A stretch of 64,000 nucleotides of DNA from Levilactobacillus tujiorum (GTDB lineage: Bacteria; Bacillota; Bacilli; Lactobacillales; Lactobacillaceae), in contig NZ_JAAXLK010000005.1 in the NCBI RefSeq assembly GCF_012641185.1, positions 1-64,000 of the forward strand, read 5' to 3'. The notes under the pieces are model-generated. The model did not search any database, was not told the origin of the DNA, and saw only the letters and a program-made list of their open reading frames with translations. A program made the position numbers and the translations under genes. Positions 1-7,750 of the stretch are shown piece after piece (within the stretch, counting starts at the first letter, position 1; each line of letters begins with the position of its first letter).

Positions 1-84
1 ATTCATTATTATAATAATGATCGGATTCAAGGTAAGCTTGGGTATTTATCACCACGTGACTTTGAGCTAGCACAAGCAGCATAA
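1..84 (+). pseudogene. 3' end of an IS3-family transposase (cut by window edge)
   Basis: Frame 1 encodes about 27 residues to a TAA stop. They begin IHYYNNDRIQGKLGYLSP, the characteristic C-terminus of IS3-family OrfB (DDE integrase) transposases. The DDE core would lie to the left of the window, so it cannot be said whether the element is intact. The sequence just downstream looks like the right inverted repeat of such an element. Confidence 0.8.
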
Positions 85-87
85 AAC

Positions 88-107
88 GTTCCAACTTTTG
101 GGGTACA
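88..107 (+). mobile_element. probable right inverted repeat of the IS3-type element
   Basis: The stretch gttccaacttttggggtaca starts four bases after the transposase stop. It resembles the terminal repeats of IS3-family elements, whose ends read TGTACCCCAAAAGTTGG on the other strand. The left partner is outside the window, so the exact boundary is inferred. Confidence 0.55.
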
Positions 108-114
108 CGTCATT

Positions 115-200
115 CTTCGTGGCTTCAAATCGAGCGAGAAGACTGGTGGTCTACCAGTCTGAAGCGTCCCCACAGCAGGCGGAATCCCTGGCAGCCGGAG
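115..200 (-). repeat. type B structured repeat, truncated by the IS3 end
   Basis: On the minus strand this matches the first part of the type B element: the conserved block around ggctgccagggattccgcc, then a hairpin with AGACTGG/CCAGTCT arms, then the gcttcaa/cgag block. The rest of the element (second half and closing-stem partner) is missing. The sequence stops close to the IS right end, so the insertion or a later deletion probably cut it. Confidence 0.6.
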
Positions 201-322
201 AGCGGCAATCTAGTGGTATGCCTCTTTGCCAATTCTGAGGTGTTTAGCTTTCGACCTTTAGTCGCCGTCCTGAAAAGCATCAAGTAACAGAACAGTAGCC
301 AGATTCCTAAGGGGGAAGAATT

Positions 323-1111
323 ATGAAATTAGACTTGTTAGATACCTTGCGGCAGCAGAACCCAATTGTCTTTAACATCTCCAACTTCGTCACGGTGCAG
401 GACGTTGCCAATGGTCTTAATGCGTTGGGCGCCTCACCGATCATGTCCGAAGAAGTCGCAGAAGCTGACGAAATGGTCGGCCTGTCGAGTGCTGTATGTT
501 TGAATTTAGGCGCATTTACTCAGGTGCAGGTTGAGCAGATTCGCAAAGTCGGCGAGCTGGCCAATCAGAAGCATAAGCCGTTGGTGATTGATCCAGTCGC
601 GGTCGGTGCGGTAGCTTACCGTAAGCAAGTGGCTGTTAATCTGTTGAATCATTTTCACCCAGACGTGATTCGGGGAAACGCGGGTGAAATCGCGGCACTC
701 GCTGACGTCGAATGGAACGCCAAGGGGATTGATGCCGGTGAAGGGGCCGGCGACCTTGAGGCGATTGCTAAGGCATGTGCCCAGAAGCTATCCTGCGTGG
801 TTATTTTATCCGGTCCCACCGACATTATCACCGATGGGACGCGGGTAGTTAAGGTGTTAAATGGCACGCCATTATTCCAGATTCACGTGGGATCTGGCGA
901 TATGTTATCAAGTATTGTGGCCGCCTTTTGTGCGGTAGACGAGGATTATTTCGAAGCGGCGCAAACGGCGTGCTTGGTCTTCGCAGCTATCGGTGAACGG
1001 GTAGCTAAGGCGACGCCGAACCTGGGTGCCGGGAGTTTCAGCGTCCAATTGATGGACGGCTTACAATTGACCACGACTGCACAGATTGAGGCAATCGCGG
1101 CTTACCAGTAG
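323..1111 (+). CDS. thiM: Hydroxyethylthiazole kinase ThiM
   Basis: Phosphorylates 4-methyl-5-(2-hydroxyethyl)thiazole, the thiazole branch of thiamine salvage, in the cytoplasm. The 262-residue length is normal for the family. Visible ribokinase-fold motifs are DPVAVG (90-95), RGNAGE (117-122), the ILSGPTD nucleotide loop (161-167) and GSGDMLSS (190-197), the catalytic anion-hole loop, with Asp where many homologues have Cys. The ATG follows AGGGGGAAG at good spacing. It is the first gene of thiM-thiD-thiE, with thiD 15 bp downstream. No thi-box (TPP riboswitch) was recognised upstream, although this operon often carries one. Confidence 0.95.
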   Translation: MKLDLLDTLRQQNPIVFNISNFVTVQDVANGLNALGASPIMSEEVAEADEMVGLSSAVCLNLGAFTQVQVEQIRKVGELANQKHKPLVIDPVAVGAVAYRKQVAVNLLNHFHPDVIRGNAGEIAALADVEWNAKGIDAGEGAGDLEAIAKACAQKLSCVVILSGPTDIITDGTRVVKVLNGTPLFQIHVGSGDMLSSIVAAFCAVDEDYFEAAQTACLVFAAIGERVAKATPNLGAGSFSVQLMDGLQLTTTAQIEAIAAYQ

Positions 1112-1126
1112 AAGGGATGGATCAGG

Positions 1127-1942
1127 ATGGCAAATGAATTTCCACAAACGTTAACGATCGCGGGGACTGACAGCGGCGGGGGTGCCGGTGTCATGGCGGA
1201 TTTGAAGACAATGCAGGAACGCTACGTCTTCGGGACGGCCGTCGTGGTTGCGGTGACTGCGCAAAACACACTGGGCGTTCAGGACTTCATGGCCTTACCA
1301 CAAAAATTAGTTGATGAACAGTTTGCCTCACTCGCAGATGACCTAAAGATTCGCGCGTGCAAGACGGGGATGTTGGCGGATGCTGAACACGTGCATGGCG
1401 TGGTTGAGAATCTGAAGCGCTATGATTTCGGTCCCCTGACGGTTGATCCCGTGATGATTGCCAAGGGTGGCGCAGCCCTGTTGGCAGACGACGCGGTGGC
1501 AACTGTCCGCGATGAATTGGTGCCGCTAGCCGACGTGTTGACGCCTAATTTGCCCGAGGCAGAACGGCTGACGGGTGTTAAAATTGAAGATGAAACAGCG
1601 ATGGAGCAAGCCGCCGTGGCCTTACAAGACCTGGGCGCTAAGAACGTGATCATCAAAGGCGGTCATGAAACCACGCTAGATCGGGCACGGGACTTTGTCT
1701 TATTAGCGGACGGCCGGTCATTTTGGCTGTCGGCACCACGGATTGATACGGTGCGGACGCATGGTACTGGCGACACGCTATCATCGTGTATCACAGCAGA
1801 GTTGGCGAAGGGTCAAGATTTTGAAACGGCCATTCGCATTGGCAAGGACTTCGTGACGGCAGCCATTGCCAATCCAATTGCAGTCGGAAATGGCCACGGT
1901 CCCTTGAATCACTGGGCGTTTGGCCAGGGAGGTGCGCAATAA
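1127..1942 (+). CDS. thiD: Hydroxymethylpyrimidine (phosphate) kinase ThiD
   Basis: Phosphorylates HMP and HMP-P to HMP-PP, the pyrimidine branch of thiamine synthesis. The 271 residues span the whole family. Motifs are GTDSGGGAG near the N-terminus (13-21), DPVM (107-110), TPNLPEAERLTG (139-150), IKGGH (176-180) and the catalytic GTGD (213-216). It sits between thiM and thiE, and its stop shares one base with the thiE start, which suggests translational coupling. No thiC or thiG is seen nearby, so the operon looks like salvage rather than de novo synthesis. Confidence 0.95.
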   Translation: MANEFPQTLTIAGTDSGGGAGVMADLKTMQERYVFGTAVVVAVTAQNTLGVQDFMALPQKLVDEQFASLADDLKIRACKTGMLADAEHVHGVVENLKRYDFGPLTVDPVMIAKGGAALLADDAVATVRDELVPLADVLTPNLPEAERLTGVKIEDETAMEQAAVALQDLGAKNVIIKGGHETTLDRARDFVLLADGRSFWLSAPRIDTVRTHGTGDTLSSCITAELAKGQDFETAIRIGKDFVTAAIANPIAVGNGHGPLNHWAFGQGGAQ

Positions 1943-2595
1943 TGTCAGTAACGTTTGAGCCCGGTCTATTACGGGCGTACTTTGTCGCAGGTAGTCAGGA
2001 TGTCCCCGGACAAGATTTGCGAGAGGTCTTAGCAACCATGCTAAAGGCTGGTATCACGGCGTTTCAGTTCCGAGATAAGGGCGCTAGTACCCTGATGCCA
2101 GAACAGCGAACGGCGCTGGGAAGTGACCTGCGGGACCAATGCCATGAAGCCAGTGTACCCTTTATTGTGGATGACGATGTCGAGCTCGCCTTGTTGCTAC
2201 ACGCCGACGGGATTCACGTTGGCCAGAGTGACGAGCAGATCACGAAGGTATTGCGGGCCGTTGATGGGCGCGATATGTTCGTAGGGCTTTCCTGCAATAC
2301 GCCGGCAGAGGTGGCCAAAGCCAATCAGATTAAGGGCATTGCTTACATCGGGAGCGGTCCGATCTATCCCACGACGTCGAAGGCGGATGCCGATCCCGTG
2401 ATGGGCGTGGCGGGCCTGCAACGGCTAGTCGAACAGGCTAACGTGCCCATCGTCGCCATCGGTGGTGTAACGGTGGACAGCTTGCCCGCTATTGCCACAA
2501 CCGGAGCGGCCGGTGTGGCGGTCATTACGTTATTGACGCGCAGCACTGATCCTCAAGCGGATACGCGTGCGATGCGGACGGCATTTGCCCGATAA
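1942..2595 (+). CDS. thiE: Thiamine-phosphate synthase ThiE
   Basis: Joins HMP-PP with thiazole phosphate to give thiamine phosphate. The 217 residues show the TIM-barrel signature motifs in order: QFRDKG (42-47), FIVDDDVELA (74-83), GIHVGQ (90-95), GSGPIYPTTSK (137-147, the phosphate-binding loop) and AIGGV (172-176). The ATG overlaps the thiD TAA by one base. It is last in the operon and is followed by a strong terminator. Confidence 0.95.
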   Translation: MSVTFEPGLLRAYFVAGSQDVPGQDLREVLATMLKAGITAFQFRDKGASTLMPEQRTALGSDLRDQCHEASVPFIVDDDVELALLLHADGIHVGQSDEQITKVLRAVDGRDMFVGLSCNTPAEVAKANQIKGIAYIGSGPIYPTTSKADADPVMGVAGLQRLVEQANVPIVAIGGVTVDSLPAIATTGAAGVAVITLLTRSTDPQADTRAMRTAFAR

Positions 2596-2613
2596 TCAAG
2601 AATTAAATTAAAT

Positions 2614-2656
2614 CAAAAGCGGCAGTCCAGTAGTTAATCACTGGACTGTCGCTTTG
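2614..2656 (+). terminator. terminator of the thi operon
   Basis: Near-perfect hairpin with arms AAAGCGGCAGTCCAGT and ACTGGACTGTCGCTTT and an 8-nt loop, starting about 20 bp after the thiE stop. The A- and T-rich ends could let it work in both directions. Confidence 0.85.
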
Positions 2657-3049
2657 TTTGGTTGGTGATTAAAAATAAGTAACTGGTCTGTAACGTATTA
2701 ATAATTTTGTAACATGCGAATGACGCACAAAAAAAGCGAAATCAGATCACCGCATTTAAGTGGACGGCAGCTCTGGTTCCGCATTTAAAGTTGAGGAAGC
2801 TAGTTGACTAGGGCTAACTTCACAAGTACATATTAACATGGATAGGCCAGAAAAACCACCCCTGGGTTAAAATTTATCAATTCGTAAGATTAGGGTAATC
2901 ATAGGCCACTAATGGCCTGAATGCTTGATTTGTTAGCTGAACTAGTTTACCTAATAAGCTAATTCGAGGCTTAAACGGTCTACTAGGTATATCGGGTAAG
3001 CGCTAGATTGGTCTTGGCACAACGGTAGCAAAAATTGGTGGAAAATAAA
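2657..3049. other. gene-free intergenic stretch
   Basis: No convincing coding frame. The decamer ccgcatttaa occurs twice, near 2752 and 2778, and there is a small GGCCA/TGGCC hairpin near 2903. The rest is AT-rich with no recognised site until the SOS promoter. Confidence 0.5.
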
Positions 3050-3050
3050 G

Positions 3051-3080
3051 CTTGCATTTGCGAACAAACGTTCGTATAAT
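3051..3080 (+). promoter_or_regulatory. SOS promoter: LexA box overlapping the -10
   Basis: The 14-mer cgaacaaacgttcg at 3061-3074 is a perfect match to the Gram-positive LexA (DinR) box pattern CGAAC-N4-GTTCG. It directly abuts a consensus -10, TATAAT (3075-3080). A TTGCAT -35 lies 18 bp upstream. LexA bound here would block RNA polymerase, so the polymerase operon downstream should be DNA-damage inducible. Confidence 0.9.
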
Positions 3081-3107
3081 GGATTCATCAGCAAAGGAGG
3101 CCTGGCT

Positions 3108-4406
3108 ATGGACTATCGGCATGAACCGCACGGCTTGTTTTTTATGATCGATAATAAGTCCTTCTATGCCAGTGTGGAGAGCGTTGCCCGGCAACTCAAT
3201 CCGCTACGCTCGGTCATTGTGGTGATGTCGGAAGCGGACAACACGGGGAGCGGGCTGGTGCTGGCGGCGTCGCCCATGGCGAAGAAATTGTTTGGGATCA
3301 GCAACGTCTCGCGCCAATACGAGGTACCGGATGACCCGCGCATCTTGGTGGTGCCGCCGCGCATGAATCTATATATTCAGGAGAATCTGAAGATCAATAA
3401 AATTTTCCGGGAGTACGTGGCCGACAATGACCTGTTTCCGTACTCGATCGATGAATCTATCCTGGATATGACCAAGTCCTGTCGCCTGTTTGGGAAGACC
3501 CCCGAGGAGGTTGCCCGGCGCATTCAGCTACGGATTCGCCACGAGATGGGCCTCTACACCACCGTAGGCATTGGCGAGAACCCCGTTCAAGCCAAGCTAG
3601 CCCTGGACCTCCAAGCCAAACACGACCATGAGCTGATTGGTCGCCTGACGTACGAAAGTTTTCCCGAAGCCATCTGGCCCATTACCGATCTGACCAGCGT
3701 CTGGAGTATCGGTCGGCGCACGGCCGCGCACCTGAATCGACTGGGCATCCACAGCATGCGCGAGCTGGCAATGGTTGATCCGTATGAGCTGCAGGCGGAA
3801 ATGGGGTTGATTGGCGCCCAGCTATTTGCGCTAGCTTGGGGGATTGATCGGAGTCAGTTACACCAATTGCGGCCCGCCAAGGAGAAGAGTTGGAGTAATT
3901 CGCAGGTCTTGCCCCGCGACTACCGGAGCCAACAGGAGATTGAAGTGGTCATCCGGGAGATCGGGCTACAAGTGACCGCGCGGATGCGGCACCATCACCA
4001 GCAGGCGGGGTGCGTCAGCCTCGGAATTGGGTTTGCCCGTGCGGGTGAGGCGGAAGACGGCCGCAGTGGGTTTCACCACAGTTGTCGAATCGAGCCGACC
4101 GACAATGCGCAGCTGATTGCGGCAACGTTGCTGAGGCTATTCCGGCAACATTGGGAAGGCCAGGCAATTCGCAATATTAGTGTGGGCGTGTCGCGGTTGA
4201 ATCGCAGCCAAGGCCTCCAGCTCGATATTTTCCAAGATCCCCAGCGCCAGTTGAAGAATGAACGTTTTGACCGCGTGATTGACGAACTTCGGGATAGGTT
4301 CGGCAAGACGGCGGTGATTCCGGCCAGCAGTCTGTTGCCGGGAGGCACCATGCTTAGCCGTGCGGCGCTGGTGGGTGGTCATAATGGGGGGAATAGTTTT
4401 GATTGA
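3108..4406 (+). CDS. Y-family (UmuC/UvrX-like) translesion DNA polymerase
   Basis: Error-prone polymerase that copies past damaged template. The 432 residues carry the Y-family landmarks: MIDNKSFYASVE near the N-terminus (first catalytic Asp, 13-24), PYSIDESILDM with the catalytic DE pair (111-121), the little-finger side GIGENPVQAKLA (154-165) and a C-terminal HTH-like region. It belongs to the UmuC/UvrX subgroup found on Firmicute chromosomes and plasmids rather than to DinB. AAAGGAGG precedes the ATG. The LexA box upstream and the YolD-like gene downstream give the usual SOS operon context. Confidence 0.92.
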   Translation: MDYRHEPHGLFFMIDNKSFYASVESVARQLNPLRSVIVVMSEADNTGSGLVLAASPMAKKLFGISNVSRQYEVPDDPRILVVPPRMNLYIQENLKINKIFREYVADNDLFPYSIDESILDMTKSCRLFGKTPEEVARRIQLRIRHEMGLYTTVGIGENPVQAKLALDLQAKHDHELIGRLTYESFPEAIWPITDLTSVWSIGRRTAAHLNRLGIHSMRELAMVDPYELQAEMGLIGAQLFALAWGIDRSQLHQLRPAKEKSWSNSQVLPRDYRSQQEIEVVIREIGLQVTARMRHHHQQAGCVSLGIGFARAGEAEDGRSGFHHSCRIEPTDNAQLIAATLLRLFRQHWEGQAIRNISVGVSRLNRSQGLQLDIFQDPQRQLKNERFDRVIDELRDRFGKTAVIPASSLLPGGTMLSRAALVGGHNGGNSFD

Positions 4407-4707
4407 TCCGAAGCAAGAAGCCGATTTGATTTACCGTCGCTTGAGTGCGCTGTTTACGGCCCAGTGGCACTGTCAGTACCGCATTGATGTGGTCAACGAT
4501 CACTACGGGCAGACGTTCAACTTCTTTATGGATATCAAACGCCAACATCACCGGGAGCGGTCGATTCCGTTACATACGCTGCGCACGACGGACTTAGTGA
4601 CGTTAGAGCGGGTGATCACGGAATTGCGGCAACAGACCCAATTGTCGCTTAACTTTGTCAGTTTTGGGCGAACACGTTGGCCCCTCAGTCAGCGTTGGAT
4701 TCACTAA
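4384..4707 (+). CDS. small protein of the polymerase operon, unknown function
   Basis: About 107 residues, starting inside the 3' end of the polymerase gene (23 bp overlap); a TTG at 4399 is an alternative start. It contains no membrane segment or metal site. It is rich in Arg, His and Gln, with a segment TLRTTDLVTLERVITELRQQ predicted helical. It lies between a UmuC-like polymerase and a YolD-like protein and is clearly co-transcribed, so an accessory role in translesion synthesis is inferred. The fold was not recognised. Confidence 0.75.
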   Translation: MGGIVLIDPKQEADLIYRRLSALFTAQWHCQYRIDVVNDHYGQTFNFFMDIKRQHHRERSIPLHTLRTTDLVTLERVITELRQQTQLSLNFVSFGRTRWPLSQRWIH

Positions 4708-4721
4708 GGAAGCGATACACC

Positions 4722-5111
4722 GTGATTTTACATCAGGCTGCGGATGACCACTTAGCGCGGGAGTTCTTTGCACGGGATTATCATGACCGGGGCATGCTGA
4801 AATGGGGCGGCTTTTACCTGTCAGATCATACGAGTGCATTAGCCAAGATGCACGCCGCTGAGCAGGTCGAGGCGTGCCAACCCCAACAGCCGCTACCCGA
4901 ATTGAGTCAGGATTTAGCGGCGGCGTGGCGGTCACAACGCATGGTGCATTTACAATTGAATATCGTGGATGATAATCAAACGGTGGCGACGCTGGACGGG
5001 GTGGTTGCCGGCGTCGATGCCGATCAGATTGTGTTGCGATTATCTTCCGGTCAGTATCGTCATCTACAGCTGACAGAGATCCGCTGGATGACGTTATTGA
5101 CCGAACAGTAG
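4722..5111 (+). CDS. YolD-like family protein
   Basis: About 129 residues from a GTG start, chosen because AAGGAAG lies 9 bp upstream; longer frames reach back into the previous gene. The signature HDRGMLKWGGFYLSDHTSAL (about residues 21-40) is the YolD-like motif DRGmxKWxxfxLxxH. YolD-like proteins are commonly encoded beside UmuC/UvrX polymerases in Firmicutes and may play a UmuD-like role; that function is inferred. The C-terminal half ends in a conserved-looking LQLTEIRWMTLL. A terminator follows at once. Confidence 0.85.
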   Translation: MILHQAADDHLAREFFARDYHDRGMLKWGGFYLSDHTSALAKMHAAEQVEACQPQQPLPELSQDLAAAWRSQRMVHLQLNIVDDNQTVATLDGVVAGVDADQIVLRLSSGQYRHLQLTEIRWMTLLTEQ

Positions 5112-5143
5112 CGGCGAAGACAGAGAGCTTCGTCGCTTTTTTT
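5111..5143 (+). terminator. terminator of the SOS polymerase operon
   Basis: Hairpin GCGGCGAAG/CTTCGTCGC around a short loop, followed by seven T. It begins at the stop codon of the YolD-like gene. Confidence 0.85.
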
Positions 5144-5397
5144 GGTAAGGTATAGCACGTGCTGAGAAGGTACAGCATTAAGTGCAGTCGCAATGGTTAA
5201 GCGCCTAAATGGCTGACAGACAAAAGGGTCGCAAAATTAAGCGCTTTCATGTATGATAGGCAGTGAAAAATGGCCCCCAGATAGAAGTTATCCGAGGACC
5301 ATTTGTCTGTCACCATTGCGGCTGGTTGGACTGGCTGGTGCCCCTTGCTTACGAATGCGGTATGATAGAGACGCAGGGTGTAAGGAGGCCGGTCATA

Positions 5398-5781
5398 ATG
5401 GATTTTATTGATTTAACGCCCATTGATTTGCGGCATACACCGCTGGGCACTCGGTACCAGTTGCCCAAGCAACACGACTGGCAACTGGATTGGGATAAAT
5501 TAGCTGCGTTGATTCGGGACAACCACGATGTGATAGCCGTGGTCCAAGCCGGACTAGCCGAGGACTGGTTGAATACGCAGGGCACCATCTGGGATGAACA
5601 GTGGGGATATTATCGTTATCCGAATGATCCCCGTGAACCGGATGACACGGTGTTCTGGGCGGCCTCGACGTGGGCCACGCCAGCGATTCTGGTGACGTTT
5701 CACAATGAGTTGACGCGCGCCTTTGCCTGTTATCGGGTAGGCCGCGATCCAGATTTTCACTATTTAGGCAGAACGTTGTAA
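5398..5781 (+). CDS. hypothetical acidic/Trp-rich cytoplasmic protein
   Basis: About 127 residues. The ATG at 5398 is preceded by AAGGAGG (5382-5388); the frame is open further upstream but without a ribosome site. There is no signal peptide or membrane segment. Trp and Asp are frequent (HDWQLDWDKLAAL, WAASTWATPAILVTF). I do not recognise the family. It has its own likely promoter (TATGAT near 5361) and sits 27 bp before a small membrane peptide gene. Confidence 0.7.
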   Translation: MDFIDLTPIDLRHTPLGTRYQLPKQHDWQLDWDKLAALIRDNHDVIAVVQAGLAEDWLNTQGTIWDEQWGYYRYPNDPREPDDTVFWAASTWATPAILVTFHNELTRAFACYRVGRDPDFHYLGRTL

Positions 5782-5808
5782 TTTAGGTCACGTGAAAGGA
5801 GTACAATC

Positions 5809-5934
5809 ATGAAATTAGTCGACGGACCCCACCTCACCCTGAGTGTTGAACGCACCACGCGCCGGGGAAAATATGAGGCTGGCATTGGCCTAGCCGTCTT
5901 AATGATGATTGCCGTCATTTTCGCTTTATTGTAA
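5809..5934 (+). CDS. 41-residue single-pass membrane peptide
   Basis: ATG after GAAAGGAG at ideal spacing. The peptide has a polar, basic N-terminal half ending RRGKYEAG and a hydrophobic C-terminal helix (GIGLAVLMMIAVIFALL) running to the end. A basic-then-hydrophobic peptide of this size could be a small membrane-protein partner, a type I toxin-like peptide or a regulator; none can be chosen from sequence. It lies 27 bp after the preceding gene, probably in the same transcript. Confidence 0.6.
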   Translation: MKLVDGPHLTLSVERTTRRGKYEAGIGLAVLMMIAVIFALL

Positions 5935-5943
5935 ATCAGTTAG

Positions 5944-5987
5944 CAAAGGGAACGTCAATGCCGGGCAGGCGTTGGTGTTCCCTTTGT
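5944..5987 (+). terminator. weak hairpin after the small membrane peptide
   Basis: Arms CAAAGGGAAC and GTTCCCTTTG pair perfectly around a loop containing a GCC/GGC pair. The T-run is short, so termination strength is uncertain. Confidence 0.55.
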
Positions 5988-6114
5988 TGGAGATTGAGTT
6001 ATGGTAGTTATTCCAGGCGGATTCGGTCAAAAGCCCAATCCGTCTCGGGGCAAGTATAACATTGTGAACGGTGTTTGAGCAGTAATTGGGTCAAGAAAGC
6101 GCATAATTCAAGCG

Positions 6115-6167
6115 AAAACAGCTATTGCCGACGACCAGTACGATCGTTGGCAATAGCTGTTTTTTGA
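6115..6167. terminator. strong bidirectional terminator
   Basis: AAAACAGCTATTGCC pairs with GGCAATAGCTGTTTT around a smaller ACGA/TCGT stem, flanked by A on the left and T on the right. It sits between convergent transcription units. Confidence 0.85.
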
Positions 6168-6208
6168 TTGTTCATTAGATGTTTGTAGCTACCGAGGATG
6201 GGGCTGGT

Positions 6209-6383
6209 CGCCGACCGTTTGCCCACTCTGGGCTGGAACGCTGTGGGTAGGACGGCCAGAGCCAAAGGGCGGTCTCTGACCTCGCTTTGAACCTCTGAGG
6301 TGCGAGTTTCAAAGACGCCATTTTCCAAGAGGAGCACTTGGAAAATCCCACGGCTGAGCCCAGATTGGGCGGCACTTACGGCT
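6209..6383 (-). repeat. type A structured repeat (copy A1), in composite B-A unit
   Basis: Reads on the minus strand. The closing stem has the variant TCTGGGCT/AGCCCAGA extended by GCCCA/TGGGC, different from the common AATTTGGGCT version yet still paired. It encloses the lever hairpin (ATTTTCCAAG/CTTGGAAAAT), the CTTTGAA/TTCAAAG hairpin and the GGCCAGAG/CTCTGACC-type hairpin with conserved gaccg and tggct loop blocks. Its B partner follows at 6454-6635, so the minus-strand order is B then A. Confidence 0.8.
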
Positions 6384-6453
6384 AATGCTGGTGCTCGTCA
6401 CGAACGCTGCAAATCAGTAAGAAGCAGCTACCAGTGATGAACGTGCCATTTTA

Positions 6454-6635
6454 GCCGGAGGAGGTCAGGGGTGGAGCCGGCCGTGAGCTTGACCTTAGCT
6501 GGCTGGTTTTGCCAGATTAGGTCACTGGACGTCTTGGAGACTCGTTGGTTTTGACGAGGCTTCAAGGCGAGGGGGGAGACCGCTCTGTGGCTCACCCCGG
6601 TCCTCACAGCAGGCGGAATCCCTGACAGCCGCAGG
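6454..6635 (-). repeat. type B structured repeat (copy B1)
   Basis: Begins ccggaggagg and ends at the conserved cagcaggcggaatccctgacagccgcagg block. The closing stem GTCAGGG/CCCTGAC is intact. Internal hairpins include GACCT...AGGTC with an inner CTGGC/GCCAG, and CTTGGAG/CTTCAAG. It ends nine bases from the stop codon of the minus-strand gene at 6644. Confidence 0.75.
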
Positions 6636-6643
6636 CGACTGGG

Positions 6644-7750
6644 CTAGTAACTCCGACTGGAAGATTGCATCAGCTCGGCACCTTTGTTGACGAGGAGGTA
6701 GCTCGTGCCGTTCTTAGCAAATTGAATCCCTTCGAACTCGCGCTTACCGCTGAAGTTGGATGCTTCAACTTGGCTGGCCTTCAGCTTACCCAATTTAGAA
6801 ACGGGGAGGGACGCAATACTACTGTCGGAGACCAAGTACAGCCGGTTACGCTTGGCGTTGTAGGCCATGGACTGGGGCTTGGTTCCGGGCCGGTTGCGGA
6901 GGCCTTGCATAATCAGGTGGAACTTGACCGCCTTGCTGCCGATCTTGCCCTTGTAGATCTTGACCGACCCCTTAGGCGCCCAGCCGCCGTTGGAATAAGT
7001 AAAGAAGTAGGCGTTGCCGTGCTTGTCAAACGTCAGGTTCGAGCCCATAGTGACGGTGTTCTTGAGCTTAAAATTAATCTTGGTGATGGGCTTTAAGCTA
7101 CTGGTGCTGACCCGTTGGACGTTGGTGTTGATGGCAACGGGCTTACCGATGAACCAGAGTTGGTCGTTCTTAGGATTCATCGCCAGGGATTGGCCGTGAC
7201 CCGTGTTGAACTTAGGCCCCACCTTAACGTATTTCATGATCTGCTTATCTTTGCTGGTCATCTTGCCGACGGAATGGTCATAGCTGGCCCGACGGAGGGC
7301 GTCCATGTGGTGGGTACTGATGCCAAACTTATGCCGAAGCTGGCCCAGATTGTATTTGACGATCCAGCCCTTGTTGCTGCCGCTACTCTGGGTGATCAAC
7401 TCATAGAGGGCATTGCCGTCTCTGGACAGCACCTCGGCTTGGGGATTGCCCCAATCTGCAGAATGGTTGTACGTCACGGGGAGAAAAACGTTGGACTTGA
7501 ACGTGACTTTCTTTCCCTTAGTGGCGTGAATGCTGGTCGGCTTGGTCTGGAAGATGTTGCTGTAACTGCTCTTAAACGTGTAGCGCTTAACGAAGCGGTT
7601 CTGGTTCTTCACCGTCCGGTATTTCTTTACGTTGTAACCAGCGAGGGCATTGCCTTTCTGGTTGTAAGTCTTGGCCTGAGCAGAGGTCGTGGTCCCGCCA
7701 ACCAAGAGGGCGGCCGCGGCGAGCGTGGTCAATAAAATGGTCTTTTTCAT
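6644..7750 (-). CDS. secreted protein of unknown function, possible beta-propeller
   Basis: 368 residues with a clear Sec signal peptide (MKKTILLTTLAAAALLVGG, cleavage probably after AQA near residue 26). The mature part is Lys/Asn/Ser-rich with recurring short patterns such as GHGQSLAMNPKNDQLWFIG, GSNLTFDKHGNAYFF and QSMAYNAKRNRLYLVS. Their spacing resembles blades of a propeller-like extracellular protein. No anchor (LPXTG, LysM) is visible. GAGGAGG lies upstream of the ATG. Similar secreted proteins occur in lactobacilli without assigned function; a surface or exopolymer-binding role is only an inference. Confidence 0.8.
   Translation of the reverse strand: MKKTILLTTLAAAALLVGGTTTSAQAKTYNQKGNALAGYNVKKYRTVKNQNRFVKRYTFKSSYSNIFQTKPTSIHATKGKKVTFKSNVFLPVTYNHSADWGNPQAEVLSRDGNALYELITQSSGSNKGWIVKYNLGQLRHKFGISTHHMDALRRASYDHSVGKMTSKDKQIMKYVKVGPKFNTGHGQSLAMNPKNDQLWFIGKPVAINTNVQRVSTSSLKPITKINFKLKNTVTMGSNLTFDKHGNAYFFTYSNGGWAPKGSVKIYKGKIGSKAVKFHLIMQGLRNRPGTKPQSMAYNAKRNRLYLVSDSSIASLPVSKLGKLKASQVEASNFSGKREFEGIQFAKNGTSYLLVNKGAELMQSSSRSY

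Noticed and set aside
655-867. Minus-strand frames inside thiM, thiD and similar genes
   Set aside because: They lie wholly inside genes with clear motifs on the other strand, lack ribosome sites and have unnatural composition; they are shadows of GC-biased codons.
5239-5246. CRE site aagcgctt upstream of 5398
   Set aside because: The palindrome core is present but the flanks do not match the consensus, and it is not next to a clear promoter.
7115-7735. 206-codon plus-strand frame opposite the secreted protein gene
   Set aside because: No ribosome site. The minus frame has a signal peptide, a strong GAGGAGG and conserved-looking composition, so the plus frame is its antisense.
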